Source: Roseiarcus sp963764955 (lineage in GTDB: Bacteria; Pseudomonadota; Alphaproteobacteria; Rhizobiales; Beijerinckiaceae). From it: a DNA stretch of 64,000 nucleotides. Where the stretch lies: contig CAVXVE010000061.1 in NCBI GenBank assembly GCA_963764955.1, forward strand, positions 1 to 64,000. The letters are read 5' to 3'. Shown here in pieces: positions 52,712 to 62,390 of this stretch; positions within the stretch are counted from its first letter, which is position 1; each line of letters begins with the position of its first letter. The notes below the pieces were generated by a model that was given only the letters and a program-made list of their open reading frames with translations, was not told the DNA's origin and did not search any database. A program made the translations under genes and the position numbers.

Positions 52712-54067
52712 GTGACCGAGGATGCCGACGGTTCGCCCCGACTTATCCGCGTCCTGAACATTAGCCTCGTTGCGGCCGCGTTGGTGCAGTTCGCGCTGTT
52801 CGGGGCGGTGCTTGGTCGCACCATGATACTGGAGCCGGTCGGAGACATGTTCGGCTGGATCGACAACTACCTCCGGCTCAACAGTGCGGGCAATGTGCTG
52901 GAGTATCTATGGGCGCCGCACAACGAGCATCATATTCCGCTAATCCGCATCCTGACCGCGCTGGACATGTCGGCTTTCCACGGCAACGAAGTCGTGTTCG
53001 TGCTGGCCGCGACGGCATCCCTTCTCGCTGTCGCCGCACTGATCGTCCTGGAGTTGCGTCGAGATCGGTCGTTGGTCGTGTCGCCTGGATCACTCGCGGT
53101 GGTCGGCTCGATGCTCATTTTGACGGCCACCGCAGCCCTGGACTGCGCGCTTCCGGTCTTTGGCTCTTATTCGATGACCCTGTTCTTTGTCGTGGCGGCC
53201 CTGATCCTGTTCGACAGTGAGACGGAGCGGACGCGGCTGACCAACGCGAAACGAGGCCTGGCCCTGTTCGCTGCCGTGCTCGCAGCCCTGGCTAATGGTG
53301 TCGGGCTGGTCGTGTGGCCGGCTCTGCTGTGGACGGCGTCGCGAGCGGGGGCGGCTCGATGGTGGCTCTTTGCTATCGTGGCCTTGGGTGCATGTTATGC
53401 TTTTATTTACACGTGGGGCGTGGCGCCAGTAGGCGCTGGCGATCCAGACCGTATTTTTGATCTCTCGCACCTTTGGAAGATGTTCGAATACTTCCTCACT
53501 TATGTCGCTCTGCCGCTATCTCGGGAACGCAGTCTCGCCATATTGACACGTGCGCTGGGCGGGGTGCTGCTTTGCATGGGCGTCATCGCCATTTTGCGGG
53601 ACGCATTGTCACCCCGTCCGCCGACCCGGCTGCAACGCATCGCCATCGGGCTCATCATAGCAGGCTTGGCGTCCGGGTTGCTTGCGGCGGCGGGTCGTGT
53701 CGATATCGATGCCGAGGTCAAAGTGCCCGTCCGCTATGCGCTGCTGGTTTCGCCGTTGCAGATAGGTCTGCTGGCCTTCGTGTGGCCCTGGATTGCCCGG
53801 CGCGCAGTCCTGTTGCATCGCGAGGCTCTTATGCTTGCCATCACGGTTGCAACTTGCTGGGCGCTCGTTGCCGCTCAGGTCGTGGAGGGGTTGTCCGCCA
53901 TGGCCGTCTCCGACGAAATTAAAACCACAGTCGAACACTACAATGGCAGCGAATCCGAGGCGGGCATGGTTCGGGTCGGGTTCCCGGATCTGAGGGTCAT
54001 ACAACGTGTTCGATCAGCTTTGCGCGCCTCGAATAATCCAATAGGCAAGTCGCAACACGTCCAGTGA
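52712..54067 (+). CDS. Multi-pass membrane protein of unknown function
   Basis: 451 residues from GTG 52712. About ten to eleven hydrophobic segments, the first at residues 14-34. A conserved-looking loop after the first segment reads DNYLRLNSAGNVLEYLWAPH. That loop-and-helix layout recalls membrane glycosyltransferases of the ArnT/PMT type, but no diagnostic acidic pair is secure. At the edge of the polysaccharide locus it may be a flippase, ligase or glucosyltransferase-like protein. Confidence 0.6.
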   Translation: MTEDADGSPRLIRVLNISLVAAALVQFALFGAVLGRTMILEPVGDMFGWIDNYLRLNSAGNVLEYLWAPHNEHHIPLIRILTALDMSAFHGNEVVFVLAATASLLAVAALIVLELRRDRSLVVSPGSLAVVGSMLILTATAALDCALPVFGSYSMTLFFVVAALILFDSETERTRLTNAKRGLALFAAVLAALANGVGLVVWPALLWTASRAGAARWWLFAIVALGACYAFIYTWGVAPVGAGDPDRIFDLSHLWKMFEYFLTYVALPLSRERSLAILTRALGGVLLCMGVIAILRDALSPRPPTRLQRIAIGLIIAGLASGLLAAAGRVDIDAEVKVPVRYALLVSPLQIGLLAFVWPWIARRAVLLHREALMLAITVATCWALVAAQVVEGLSAMAVSDEIKTTVEHYNGSESEAGMVRVGFPDLRVIQRVRSALRASNNPIGKSQHVQ

Positions 54068-54205
54068 AGCAAAAAGCCGCCATGGAGCTACTGGGCTTCG
54101 GTATTAGGCTGTGTGGACGAAATTTCGACCGATGATGTTTTTGGGATTCCCGCGGTGAATCGGGCATGATTCATAGGACTCCGACCGAATCGGAGGCCGG
54201 GGTCC
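54068..54205. other. Left edge of the IS nest
   Basis: Contains TGTGTGGACGAAATTTCG at about 54111-54128, a probable left end of the IS5-type element, and a CCGAATCGGAGG palindrome. No gene. Confidence 0.4.
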
Positions 54206-54885
54206 ATGTCGACGAAGATGGATGAGGACGATTGGACGCACACGCTTGCGGTGTTTCACGCCTGCCTGCCGCGTCGTGGGAGGAAAGCTGAGGACGATCG
54301 CCGCTTCCTCGAGGCGCTGCATTTCTTCACTGTCGAGAACGTTCGCTGGCGCGCGCTGCCGGAGCGCTTCGGTCATTGGAACAGCGTGTGGAAGCGCTTC
54401 GATCGCTTGAGCAAGGCTGGCGTCTTCGAGGCCTTCCTCGACACGCTCGCGTCGATGAGCGCCACGGCGCATCTCATTCAGATGTTCGACTCCACCGTCG
54501 TGCGCGCGCATGTGTCGGCGGCCGGAGCAAAAGGGGGCAAGACGGGCAGGCGCTCGGCCGCTCGCGCGGCGGCTTCACCACGAAAATCCACGCAAAATCG
54601 GACGCCTCCGGGGATATCATCGCCTTCGACCTGACCGGCGGCGAAGCCTTCGACGGGCGTCACTTCGAAACCCTGCTCGACATCGGGCCCGACATTCAGC
54701 CCCGCGCCGTCATCTGCGACAAAGGCTACGCCAGCAAGGCCAATCGGGACGCCGCGAGAGCGCGCGGCGTCGCTCCTCTCATCCCCCATAAGGCCAACGA
54801 AAGGAACAAACCGGCCTTCTTCGCGCGAACCCTCTACAAAGCCCGTGCGCGCATCGAGCGTAAGCGGTCTTCACGTCCCACGGCG
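54206..54885 (+). mobile_element. IS5-family (IS427-type) element, truncated
   Basis: The first frame (MDEDDWTHTLAVFHACLPRR to LIQMFDSTVVRAHVSAAGAK) carries the first catalytic Asp. The second frame (GGFTTKIHAKSDASGDIIAF, 'VICDKGYASKANRDAARAR') carries the second Asp. Two overlapping frames are normal for this group, joined by a programmed shift. The end with the catalytic Glu (after KARARIERK) is missing, where the IS630 element begins at about 54890. Confidence 0.82.
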
Positions 54886-54924
54886 TTAGGAGGTTGACTT
54901 TGAGCGAGCGCGTTATACCAAAAG

Positions 54925-56023
54925 TCATAGCGTCTGACCGATGTGGGCCCAGTCTCGCATGCCGATGGACGTGATCGTTTCCGGCTGGGCGATGAGGTTT
55001 CGCCAGGCGGCGCATGCGGCGTCGATGATCGCGTCGTAGTTTTCGAACACGGTGTTTGAGAGCCAGTTCTGGCGTAGGTACTGCCAGACGTTCTCGACCG
55101 GGTTGAGCTCTGGCGCGCGCGAGGGCAGGAAGATCGGCGTGATGTTGTCAGGCACGTCGAGCTTGCCCGTGGTGTGCCATCCGGCTCTGTCGAGGATGAG
55201 AACGGCATGGGCGCCGTCGGCGACATTGCGTGAGATTTCGTCGAGGTGAAGCTGCATCATGTCGGCGTCGGCATAGGGAAGCGCGAGGGCGGCGCCGACG
55301 CCCCGCGCTGGGCAGATCGCGCCGAACAGATAGGCGTTGTCATAGCGCTGATCGGCGGGCTGGCGAGGTCTCGTTCCACGCCTGGCCCACTGCCGAACCA
55401 GCCCATTCTTCTGGCCGATCCGGGCCTCGTCCGCAAACCAGATCTCGACCGGCGTCGTCTCCGGCAGCCCTTCGAGATGGGCCTTCGAGCCGCGCGCGGG
55501 AAGTTTTTTTAAACGCCTCAACGATCCGCTCGTCCTGGGCCGGATGACGCGGCCTGGCGCTGATCTGCGAAAAGCCGAGCTTCTTGAGAAGCTTTCCGAC
55601 ATAGCGGGGATGAAAGTCGACGCCGAATCTCTCGGCGATGACCCGCTTGAGATCGATGCGCCGCCACCGGACGACGCCATCTTCCTCACGGTCCGGGCCA
55701 GCCTCGACGATCTGCGCGAACTGGGTCAGTTGCTCCTCCGACAGGCGAGGCTTGGGACCCTCCGTCCAGTTGTCGATCAGGCCCTGCGGACCCGAGGCGT
55801 TGAAGCGATGCACCCAGTCGCGCAAGGTCTGCCGATCCATGCCGCCGATCTTGGCTGCTCCTCCTCGGTCCATCCCGTCCCGGACCGCCGCCAGCGACAG
55901 AAGCCGCCGGCTCTGGTTGACGGCCTTCGACCGGCGCGCAAGCGCCCGAAGCTCCTTAGCCGAATAATCCTCTCGCAATCTGACCGCTGATGGCATGGCG
56001 CAAATCCTCCATGCCGTCTTCAA
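54925..56023 (-). mobile_element. IS630-family element, two-frame transposase
   Basis: The leftward frame from 56023 has the HTH (MDRQTLRDWVHRFNASGPQG) and ERFGVDFHPRYVGKLLKKLG. At a run of seven A on the coding strand (55504-55510 as T) the reading changes to the second frame (LEGLPETTPVEIWFADEARI, 'HAVLILDRAGWHTTGKLDV', SRAPELNPVENVWQYLRQ) with the D, D and E residues. A7 slippery runs with frameshifting are known in this family, so the break may be programmed. It truncates the IS5-type element on its left. Confidence 0.85.
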
Positions 56024-56061
56024 TCAGTCCCGCCACGATTCGGGAATCCCCCCCCTTTGGG

Positions 56062-56210
56062 CCATGCCCACGGCATGAGCTCGTCGATGCGCGAGGCAGG
56101 CCAGAGATTGACGAGCTTGTCGAGGACGTCGGTGATGTAGGCCTGCGGCTCGACGTCGTTGAGCTTGCACGTTTCGATGAGCGAGGCGACGCAGGCCCAG
56201 TTTTCCGCTC
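56062..56210 (-). pseudogene. IS66 transposase, C-terminal scrap
   Basis: The minus strand reads NWACVASLIETCKLNDVEPQ, YITDVLDKLVNLWPASRIDE and LMPWAW, the IS66_C end of IS66-family transposases. Nothing else of the element is present. Confidence 0.78.
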
Positions 56211-56504
56211 CCTCGTCATGTATGGACGGCCCCCGTTGCGCAAGGGGTTTTGAGAGGCTTTGACGGCTGGACGGGAGCGGTCATGTATTCGGCCTTTCGG
56301 TGCGGTTCATGACCGCTGGCCACGATGGGCGTCGCGGATCGGGTTCCCAAGCATGGCCACGCGCTTGGCTGGCGCGATGACGAAGCGGATTGTCCCGACC
56401 CAGGTCCTGACCATTTTGCCGTCGCTTGCCTCTCGGCTTCTTGCGCAGCTTCCCTTCGATCGCTCGAAGGAAACCGAAAACTCGTTTGTCGGCTCCTGAT
56501 TGCC
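56211..56504. other. IS debris
   Basis: About 290 bases between the IS66 scrap and the IS110 stop codon; no gene seen. It may be the downstream end of the IS110 element. Confidence 0.4.
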
Positions 56505-57530
56505 TTAAGCCGTGGCTTCGAGGCGGGGCGTGTAAGGCTTTCCGGAGGAAAGGACCGCCCAGGCGATTCTTGCGGTCTTGGCGGCCTGGGCGATGATCGC
56601 CACTTTCATCGGCCGTCGCGCCATGAGGCCGCGCTGCCAGACCGTGGCGCGATCCTGCCGCAGGCGGGCGTTGCGCATCAGGGTGGTCGCGCCGAGCGCG
56701 AACAGCTTGCGCAGCCGGCCTTCCCCCTGCCGGCTTAAGCCCGGCGCGCGCCGCTTGCCGGCGGAGGAATGCTGGCGCGGCGTCATGCCCGCCCAGGCGG
56801 CGAAGTCGCGCCCGCGGGCGAACTGGCGCCCATCCCCGATCGCCGCCACGATCGCATGGGCGGTGATGAAGCCGACGCCCGGAATGGCGCTGAGGCGGCG
56901 CATGTCCGGATCGGCCCTGGCGACCTGTCGGATCCTGTCCTCGAGCTTTTCGATCGCCGGCGTCAGGGCGTCGAATTGCTTGCTCAGAAGGCCGAGCGCC
57001 GCGACCAGCGTCTCCGGAAGCTCGTTCTCCGGGCTCGCCAGATGGGCTCTCAACTCGGCAAAGCCACGATAGCCCTGAGCGGCCACGACCCCGAATTCGG
57101 CCAGCATCGCCCGCAAGCTGTTCATCAATTGCGTGCGCTGCTTGATCAGCAATTCGCGCGACCGCTCCAGAGCGCGCGAGGCCTGCTGCTCTTCGCTCTT
57201 TACCGGAACCGGCCGGATGTCTGGGCGCCCCGCCGCAACGCAAATCGCCGCCGCGTCGCGCGCATCGGTCTTGTCGCGCTTGACGAACGGCTTCACATAA
57301 GCCGCCGGCAAAAGCCGGACCTCGTGCCCCATGGCGCGGAGCGTTCGGCCCCAGTAATGCGACGTGCCGCAGGCCTCGAGCGCCACGACGCAGGGCGGAT
57401 GCTTCTCGAAGAAGCTCACCATCCCCTTTCGCCCGAGCCGCTTCTGGGCGACGACGCGGCCTTCCCCATCCTCCCCGTGAAGTTGAAACACGCTCTTCGC
57501 AATATCGAGCCCGATTGTGATCGCCTGCAT
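56505..57530 (-). CDS. IS110-family transposase (first)
   Basis: 341 residues from ATG 57530. The N-terminal DEDD domain starts ITIGLDIAKSVFQLHG, with CVVALEACGTSHYWGR and 'KTDARDAAAICVAAGRP'. The C-terminal Transposase_20 domain has LSAIPGVGFITAHAIVAAIG. A serine in 'GMTPRQHSSAGKRR' is the likely nucleophile of the family. It is full length. Confidence 0.9.
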   Translation of the reverse strand: MQAITIGLDIAKSVFQLHGEDGEGRVVAQKRLGRKGMVSFFEKHPPCVVALEACGTSHYWGRTLRAMGHEVRLLPAAYVKPFVKRDKTDARDAAAICVAAGRPDIRPVPVKSEEQQASRALERSRELLIKQRTQLMNSLRAMLAEFGVVAAQGYRGFAELRAHLASPENELPETLVAALGLLSKQFDALTPAIEKLEDRIRQVARADPDMRRLSAIPGVGFITAHAIVAAIGDGRQFARGRDFAAWAGMTPRQHSSAGKRRAPGLSRQGEGRLRKLFALGATTLMRNARLRQDRATVWQRGLMARRPMKVAIIAQAAKTARIAWAVLSSGKPYTPRLEATA

Positions 57531-57646
57531 GACGGACGGTCTCCTCGCTGGGTTTTCAGCACCCGCAGCTTGGCGCAACAGATGCCGTCGGGGGCCGTCC
57601 ACCCAGCATGGCCGGGCTTGCCCCGGCCATCTACCGTGGATGGGCG

Positions 57647-58597
57647 TCAAGCGATTTGAGGCTGGGCGGCTTTGAAGTGGTCTCGAGCGACGGCATTGGC
57701 GATGACCAGGATTTTTCGCATGACGGCGGTCAGGGCGACTTTTCCGGGACGATGATTGGTTTCGACGAGGCGATTGTAGAAGTCCTGCATCGAGCAAGGA
57801 TGGCGAATGGCGGCCCGGGCGGCGTTGAACAGCGCGCTGCGCACGAGCGGTCTTCCATGGCCGGTTTTGGCCTGCCGGCTCTTTTTACCGCTTTCGTGCG
57901 TCTGGGGGGCGAGCCCGACGAGGGCGGCGATCTGCTTTCCGGTCAGGCGGCCGAGCTCCGGCAGGTCGGCGACCAGCGTCGCGGCCACGACGGGGCCGAC
58001 GCCGCGCACCCCGCGCAAAGCCTTGGCGAGGCGATCAAGCTCCCCATCGCTGGCGATGTGGCGCTCGATCGCCTCCTCGATGGCCTCAAGGCTTTGGGTC
58101 AGCGCCGCGATGACAGCCGCCAGGCTTTCCCGCACGATCGGATCGTTCGCCAGATCGGCGCGGCAGCCTTCCGCCTGGCGGGCGTCGACGAGCTGCCTGC
58201 GCCGGGCGGCCAGCGCCCTCAGGCGTTCGTCGGCGCGAAACGTCGCGGGCAGATCGGCGCGCCTGACCGTGTCGGCGAGATAGTGGGCGATCAGCATCGC
58301 GTCGATCCGGTCCGTCTTGGCGCGCAGACCGCGGGCCTTGCGAAAAGCCAGGATCGTGTTGGGGTGCAGCTTGACATAGCGAACGCCCGCTTCCGCGAGC
58401 GCCGAACAGAGCGCGCGTTCGTAACCTCCGGTCGGCTCCATGCCGACAAGCGCCGGCCGCGCCCGCGCGATCCACGCCGCAAGGGCCTCCGGGGTGTTGG
58501 CGACCCGTCCGACATGCCTCGACCCAGAGAGGCAAACGTCGATCCAGGCCTTCGAAACATCCACCCCGACAAGAACTTCGCCGCTATTGCCTTGCAT
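57647..58597 (-). CDS. IS110-family transposase (second, different subtype)
   Basis: 316 residues. LVGVDVSKAWIDVCLSGSRH, LVGMEPTGGYERALCSALAE and KTDRIDAMLIAHYLADTV form the DEDD part. 'LRGVRGVGPVVAATLVADLP' and LVGLAPQTHESGKKSRQAKT are the C-terminal part. It differs clearly from the neighbour at 56505, so these are two separate insertions in tandem. IS110 elements use a bridge RNA from the noncoding end for target choice. The noncoding flanks (57531-57646 and 58598-58860) could hold such RNAs. Confidence 0.88.
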   Translation of the reverse strand: MQGNSGEVLVGVDVSKAWIDVCLSGSRHVGRVANTPEALAAWIARARPALVGMEPTGGYERALCSALAEAGVRYVKLHPNTILAFRKARGLRAKTDRIDAMLIAHYLADTVRRADLPATFRADERLRALAARRRQLVDARQAEGCRADLANDPIVRESLAAVIAALTQSLEAIEEAIERHIASDGELDRLAKALRGVRGVGPVVAATLVADLPELGRLTGKQIAALVGLAPQTHESGKKSRQAKTGHGRPLVRSALFNAARAAIRHPCSMQDFYNRLVETNHRPGKVALTAVMRKILVIANAVARDHFKAAQPQIA

Positions 58598-58978
58598 CGC
58601 GCCCCCGGGCGGTCTGAGAACAAGAGCCTTGGTCGCACGCCGGATTGCATACGGGCGTCAAAAGCCCAGACTACCGTTCGCGTGTCAGACCGCGACGCCG
58701 GCGGGTCCGAGATGGCCACGGTCTTTGAAGACCAATCCACGATCGGAGCGCCCGCCGGCGTCCCCATCCTCAACCAAAGATGGGACCCTAACAATGCAAT
58801 CCACGCATCGCTTACGCAGGCAGCTGCAGCATAGGTAAATAGGTATCCAGATCAATATCTTACGCGGTGGGAGTTTACCCACCCGCGTGGATGGCCGCGT
58901 CGAGCGCGGCCATGATGATGAAGCATCCTTGGCGCACGCCCCGCAAGATGGGCGGCCGACAGCCGAGCCCAATTTGCC
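58598..58978. other. Noncoding flank of IS110 and of repeat element
   Basis: About 380 bases without a gene. A stem ACGCGGTGGG/CCCACCCGCGT (58862-58888, one bulge) lies here and could be a terminator or part of the IS110 end. Confidence 0.45.
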
Positions 58979-59297
58979 TTGACAAAATCAGAAATATACG
59001 TCATAGATTGTCTTTATCAGGATCCGTCTCGCGCTTGGGTCCAGCCGGGCGAGGAGAGGCCTGTGGCTGTTTGAAAAGAGAAAAAGGGTGGCTCAATCAC
59101 AACCATCGCGCGAGCCGGGAAGCCGAGGAGAGTTTTTTTATTCCAATCGCTCGTAACCCATTGAAAAGTCCCGATTTCGGAAAAATAGACGCTAGTAAAT
59201 TGGAGTCGTTTTACTAGCGTTTAGGCGCGTTCGTTTATTGGCGTTTATTGGCGTTTATTCGCATCGGCTTGTCGCTGGACTCGCGCTCTGGTTGTCG
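58979..59297 (+). repeat. Conserved ~315-bp noncoding element, copy B
   Basis: Second copy of the element at 6120-6432, same orientation. Here the inner stem is an 11-bp perfect palindrome (ACGCTAGTAAA / TTTACTAGCGT around TTGGAGTCGT). The iteron part is three tandem units of CGTTTATTGG (about 59239-59270). It keeps TTGACA at 58979-58984. It ends 36 bp past the stop of the leftward SLT gene, just as copy A ends 32 bp past fabI. No conserved reading frame. Confidence 0.75.
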
Positions 59298-59333
59298 AAG
59301 CCTGCCAGGCCTGGGTGAGGCCTTGGGCGCGCC

Positions 59334-59888
59334 CTACCGGCAGAGCGCGCGGGCGTTCGCAGTCCATGCCCCAAAGCCGCTCGCGATCATGTTGCGGATC
59401 ACCGAGCAGACATAGGTTCTCTCCGCCGCCGGATTGCCGGGCCCGGCATTGTAGCGGGCGACCGCCAGCGTCCACGAGCCCTCCTGGGCCTTGAGCGACT
59501 TGAGGAAGTTCGCGGCATATTCGACGTTGCGGGCCGGGTCGAACATCTCGCTCAAGGAATGAAAGTCGGCGCCGTGGAAGCGGTGATTGATCTGCATGCA
59601 GCCGATGTCGATGAATTTCGCGCCGCGCTGCCTGGCTTGGGCAAAGCGCGCCATCGCCTCGGCGAGGCTGGCGGAATGCACCGCCTGCCCGTCGACGTTC
59701 ATGTCGTAGGGGCTGAGCTCGCCCCGGCGCCCGGTCTCGGTCAGGCCGACCGAATAGAGCACGTTGAGCGGCACGCCGTGCAAGACCGAGGCGCGCGTCA
59801 TCTCCCGCTCGCAGGCGAGCGACCCCTCGGCGCGCGCGGCGCCGCTAGAAACTGCGATCGCGACCAGCGCCGCGCCGAGACCACGCAT
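59334..59888 (-). CDS. Lytic transglycosylase (SLT) of the flagellar cluster
   Basis: 184 residues from ATG 59888, chosen because AAGGGGGTGAT precedes it and a signal peptide (GLGAALVAIAVSSGAARA) follows. The SLT domain has the catalytic Glu in YSVGLTETGRRG, then IDIGCMQINHRFHG and 'AVARYNAGPGN'. It opens the murein for the flagellar rod or motor. It is the last gene of the leftward motor operon; its start lies inside the fliK 3' end. Confidence 0.85.
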   Translation of the reverse strand: MRGLGAALVAIAVSSGAARAEGSLACEREMTRASVLHGVPLNVLYSVGLTETGRRGELSPYDMNVDGQAVHSASLAEAMARFAQARQRGAKFIDIGCMQINHRFHGADFHSLSEMFDPARNVEYAANFLKSLKAQEGSWTLAVARYNAGPGNPAAERTYVCSVIRNMIASGFGAWTANARALCR

Positions 59889-61206
59889 CGTTCGAATCAC
59901 CCCCTTCGCTTGAGCCTTGCGCCGATCGCCCCTCGCCTCCAGCCGAGCCGTCGCGGGCCGAGGCGCTGTTCCCGTTCGTGCCGACGCTCATCTGCTTGAC
60001 CGTGAGCGAGTCGAGCGGCTGGCCGATCGCCGCCATGCGATCGGCGATCGCGTCGCGCGCGCCTTCGATTGAACTGAGCGTCTGGGAGCTGCCGGCGCGA
60101 ATGACGACCGAGAGCTTGTCGCCGGCGAGCCGCATCGTCATCGAGACGTCCTCGAGGCCGCCCGGCGAAAGATCGACGTCGATTTCCTTGACCGGCTGAC
60201 CGGCGGACGCGGGGCTCGCGGCGGGCGCGCTCGTGCGCGGCGTGACGTCGGCGCCCGCGGCTGTCGCCGTCGAACCGTCGAGCCTGAACGACGACGCAGC
60301 GGCGAAAGGCGCTGAGAAAAGCGCGCCGAACGGATCGGCTTGCGCCAGCGATGGAGCGGTGGAGCCGGTCGGATCGGGAAGGCGGCCGTCAGTCCCGTCG
60401 CCGTGCGAATCCGCCGACGGGGGCGGCGCCGCCGAACTCGCGACACGGGCGGCCGGCGCCGCTGAAGCTTCGGGCTCGCGCTCGCCGCGCACGGCCTCGT
60501 GCGCCGCCGTCGCTCGCGTCGGGCTCGCCCGATGTGCCTGAGACGCGCGTGCGCGTGGGGCGATCGGCGCCGAGGCCGCCGCGGCGCCGCTGGATGGAGC
60601 GGCGCCCGCGCCTGGCGCGGCCTCCGCCGTCGCGAAGCCGGCGGCGACGGCGCTTTCGCCGCTCCGATTCACTTGGGTCGCAAGGTCCTGGCCGGAGGCG
60701 CCGGCCAGCGCGAACGACGCCTCGCCGGTCAGCCCGCGGCTTGCGCTCGCGTTCGTCGATCCGAAGGCGGCGAAGTGAAAGGCGCGTTCGCCAACGAGCC
60801 GCCCGACGGCGGTCGATCGGTCGCTCGTCGCGACAGCCGCGCCGCTTGCCTCGGCGGCCGACGCTTTGGCCGCAGCCGGGGCGGGCGAGGACGCGTGGCC
60901 CGCGGCTTGCGAACCCGCACCCGTCGCGGACGCCGCGCTGAGGGCGAAGGGCAGGGAGGCCAGAAGAGCCCCGTCGCTCAACAGCGAATGACGGGCGGAC
61001 TGTCGGCCCGCCGAACCATCCTCGTGCGTCCCCTTCGCAACATGCGGCTGGTCCTCGCCGGTCGAGGCGCCCGCTTTCGACGTTCCGGCGGGAAGCGCGT
61101 CGAGCACGGCGGCGAAGGCGAAACGATCAGTGGGCGGCTGGGCGGAGGCGCGCTGCACGGGGGGCGCTACCGGTCCCGAGGCAGGCGCGGCGGCGGGCGC
61201 TGTCAT
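59845..61206 (-). CDS. fliK: Flagellar hook-length control protein FliK
   Basis: 453 residues, the first 320 of low complexity (Ala, Ser, Pro, Gly), as usual for the ruler domain. The C-terminal domain carries EIDVDLSPGGLEDVSMTMRL and LSVVIRAGSSQTLSSIEGAR. This corresponds to rhizobial FliK (formerly MotD). It overlaps motC by four bases (ATGA) and the SLT gene by about 44 bases. It is secreted during hook assembly to switch export from hook to filament. Confidence 0.82.
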   Translation of the reverse strand: MTAPAAAPASGPVAPPVQRASAQPPTDRFAFAAVLDALPAGTSKAGASTGEDQPHVAKGTHEDGSAGRQSARHSLLSDGALLASLPFALSAASATGAGSQAAGHASSPAPAAAKASAAEASGAAVATSDRSTAVGRLVGERAFHFAAFGSTNASASRGLTGEASFALAGASGQDLATQVNRSGESAVAAGFATAEAAPGAGAAPSSGAAAASAPIAPRARASQAHRASPTRATAAHEAVRGEREPEASAAPAARVASSAAPPPSADSHGDGTDGRLPDPTGSTAPSLAQADPFGALFSAPFAAASSFRLDGSTATAAGADVTPRTSAPAASPASAGQPVKEIDVDLSPGGLEDVSMTMRLAGDKLSVVIRAGSSQTLSSIEGARDAIADRMAAIGQPLDSLTVKQMSVGTNGNSASARDGSAGGEGRSAQGSSEGGDSNDAWSRRGAGRDRSF

Positions 61207-62390
61207 GGCGAGCCTCCGTTCTGCAGGCGCGCGAGGCCGTCCGTCCGCGCAAGCGCATCCCGCGCTTGCTCGATCGTGAGCGCCGGCCCGGTCGGCTTGA
61301 CCTTGTCGGCGCCGCTGAGCGCGGCGGGGTCTTGCGTATCGACGACGCCGGGCTCTGGAATGAGGCGCAGCTCCACCGCCGCCCGTCGAGCCGCGGCCAG
61401 GAGACTGGCGTCGGCCCGGTCGAGCTTCGACGCCGACAGCGTCCGCAAATCGGCGACCGCCGCGTCGTAGGCGTCCGAGAACAGCCGGCTGGCCGCAAGA
61501 TAGAGGCGGGCGCGCATGGCCTCCGGGCTGTCCGCCTTCGAGCTTGCGAGAGCCTCGGTCGCCGCGGCGGAGGCGGCGGCGAATTTCGCGCTGACGAGCC
61601 CGGACTTGGCCAGGCTCAGGAGGAAGTCTCGCCGGCGGTCGGTGGGCAACGCCGCGACCGCGTTCGAGATGAGCTTATAATTGGCCGCTTCGTCAACGAG
61701 ACCGAGGCGCGCCACAACGCCCGCGAGATCGGGCAGGAAATCCGCCGCATATAGCGAGGCGGGGAAGCGGGTCACATATTGCCGGGTCAGCATCGCCACG
61801 CGGGCGACGTCCTTGGCGCCAGCGAGCAGGGCGATCTCGCGCCTGAGGGCCGCTTCCTCGACCAATCCGCCCGGCGAAAGGAGGCGCGCCCAGTCGAGGA
61901 GCTCGACCGCCGCCTTGGCGTTCCGCTTTGTCTCCAGGACAGAGCGGGCGAAGGCGACCTCGCCCGCAAGCCGCAGGTCGAGCGCGGTCAAGTCCGTCTG
62001 CCCGAGCAGATTGATGGCGTCCGTCTCGTGATTGGTGACATAGGCGAGCGCGCCGCGCGCCAGCGGCCGCTCCGACTCGATCACAGCGTCGCCCCTGAGC
62101 AGCGTCGCGACGTCGGCGAGAGGTCCTCCGCTCAGGATATAGATGACGAGCGAATCGGCCTCGTGTTTGTTCTTCCAGGTTTCGGGGCTGGCGGCGGCGA
62201 TCGCCGCGCCGATCGCCTTCAACTGGTTGAGCTGGGCAGGGTAGGCGGCCTTGTCGCCCTGCGCCATCCTCAGCTGGATTCGCTGCAGTTCGTCGACAAG
62301 GTCGGAGACCTTCGCCGGATCGGCGAAGGCCACGGAAGGGCCGAGGACAGCGAAAGCGGCGAAAGCCAATGCGGGCCAGGAAAAGGTCAC
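61203..62390 (-). CDS. motC: Chemotaxis/motility protein MotC
   Basis: 395 residues from GTG 62390. A signal peptide (FSWPALAFAAFAVLGPSVAFA) is followed by an all-helical, TPR-like periplasmic protein (VSDLVDELQRIQLRMAQGDK near the start). In rhizobia MotC is a periplasmic motor protein that works with MotB. Four-base overlaps with motB upstream and fliK downstream show a tight operon. Confidence 0.85.
   Translation of the reverse strand: MTFSWPALAFAAFAVLGPSVAFADPAKVSDLVDELQRIQLRMAQGDKAAYPAQLNQLKAIGAAIAAASPETWKNKHEADSLVIYILSGGPLADVATLLRGDAVIESERPLARGALAYVTNHETDAINLLGQTDLTALDLRLAGEVAFARSVLETKRNAKAAVELLDWARLLSPGGLVEEAALRREIALLAGAKDVARVAMLTRQYVTRFPASLYAADFLPDLAGVVARLGLVDEAANYKLISNAVAALPTDRRRDFLLSLAKSGLVSAKFAAASAAATEALASSKADSPEAMRARLYLAASRLFSDAYDAAVADLRTLSASKLDRADASLLAAARRAAVELRLIPEPGVVDTQDPAALSGADKVKPTGPALTIEQARDALARTDGLARLQNGGSP

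Noticed and set aside
60499..61470. A 323-codon rightward open frame rich in Arg
   Set aside because: Antisense to fliK and motC; the composition is that of a GC-rich shadow frame.
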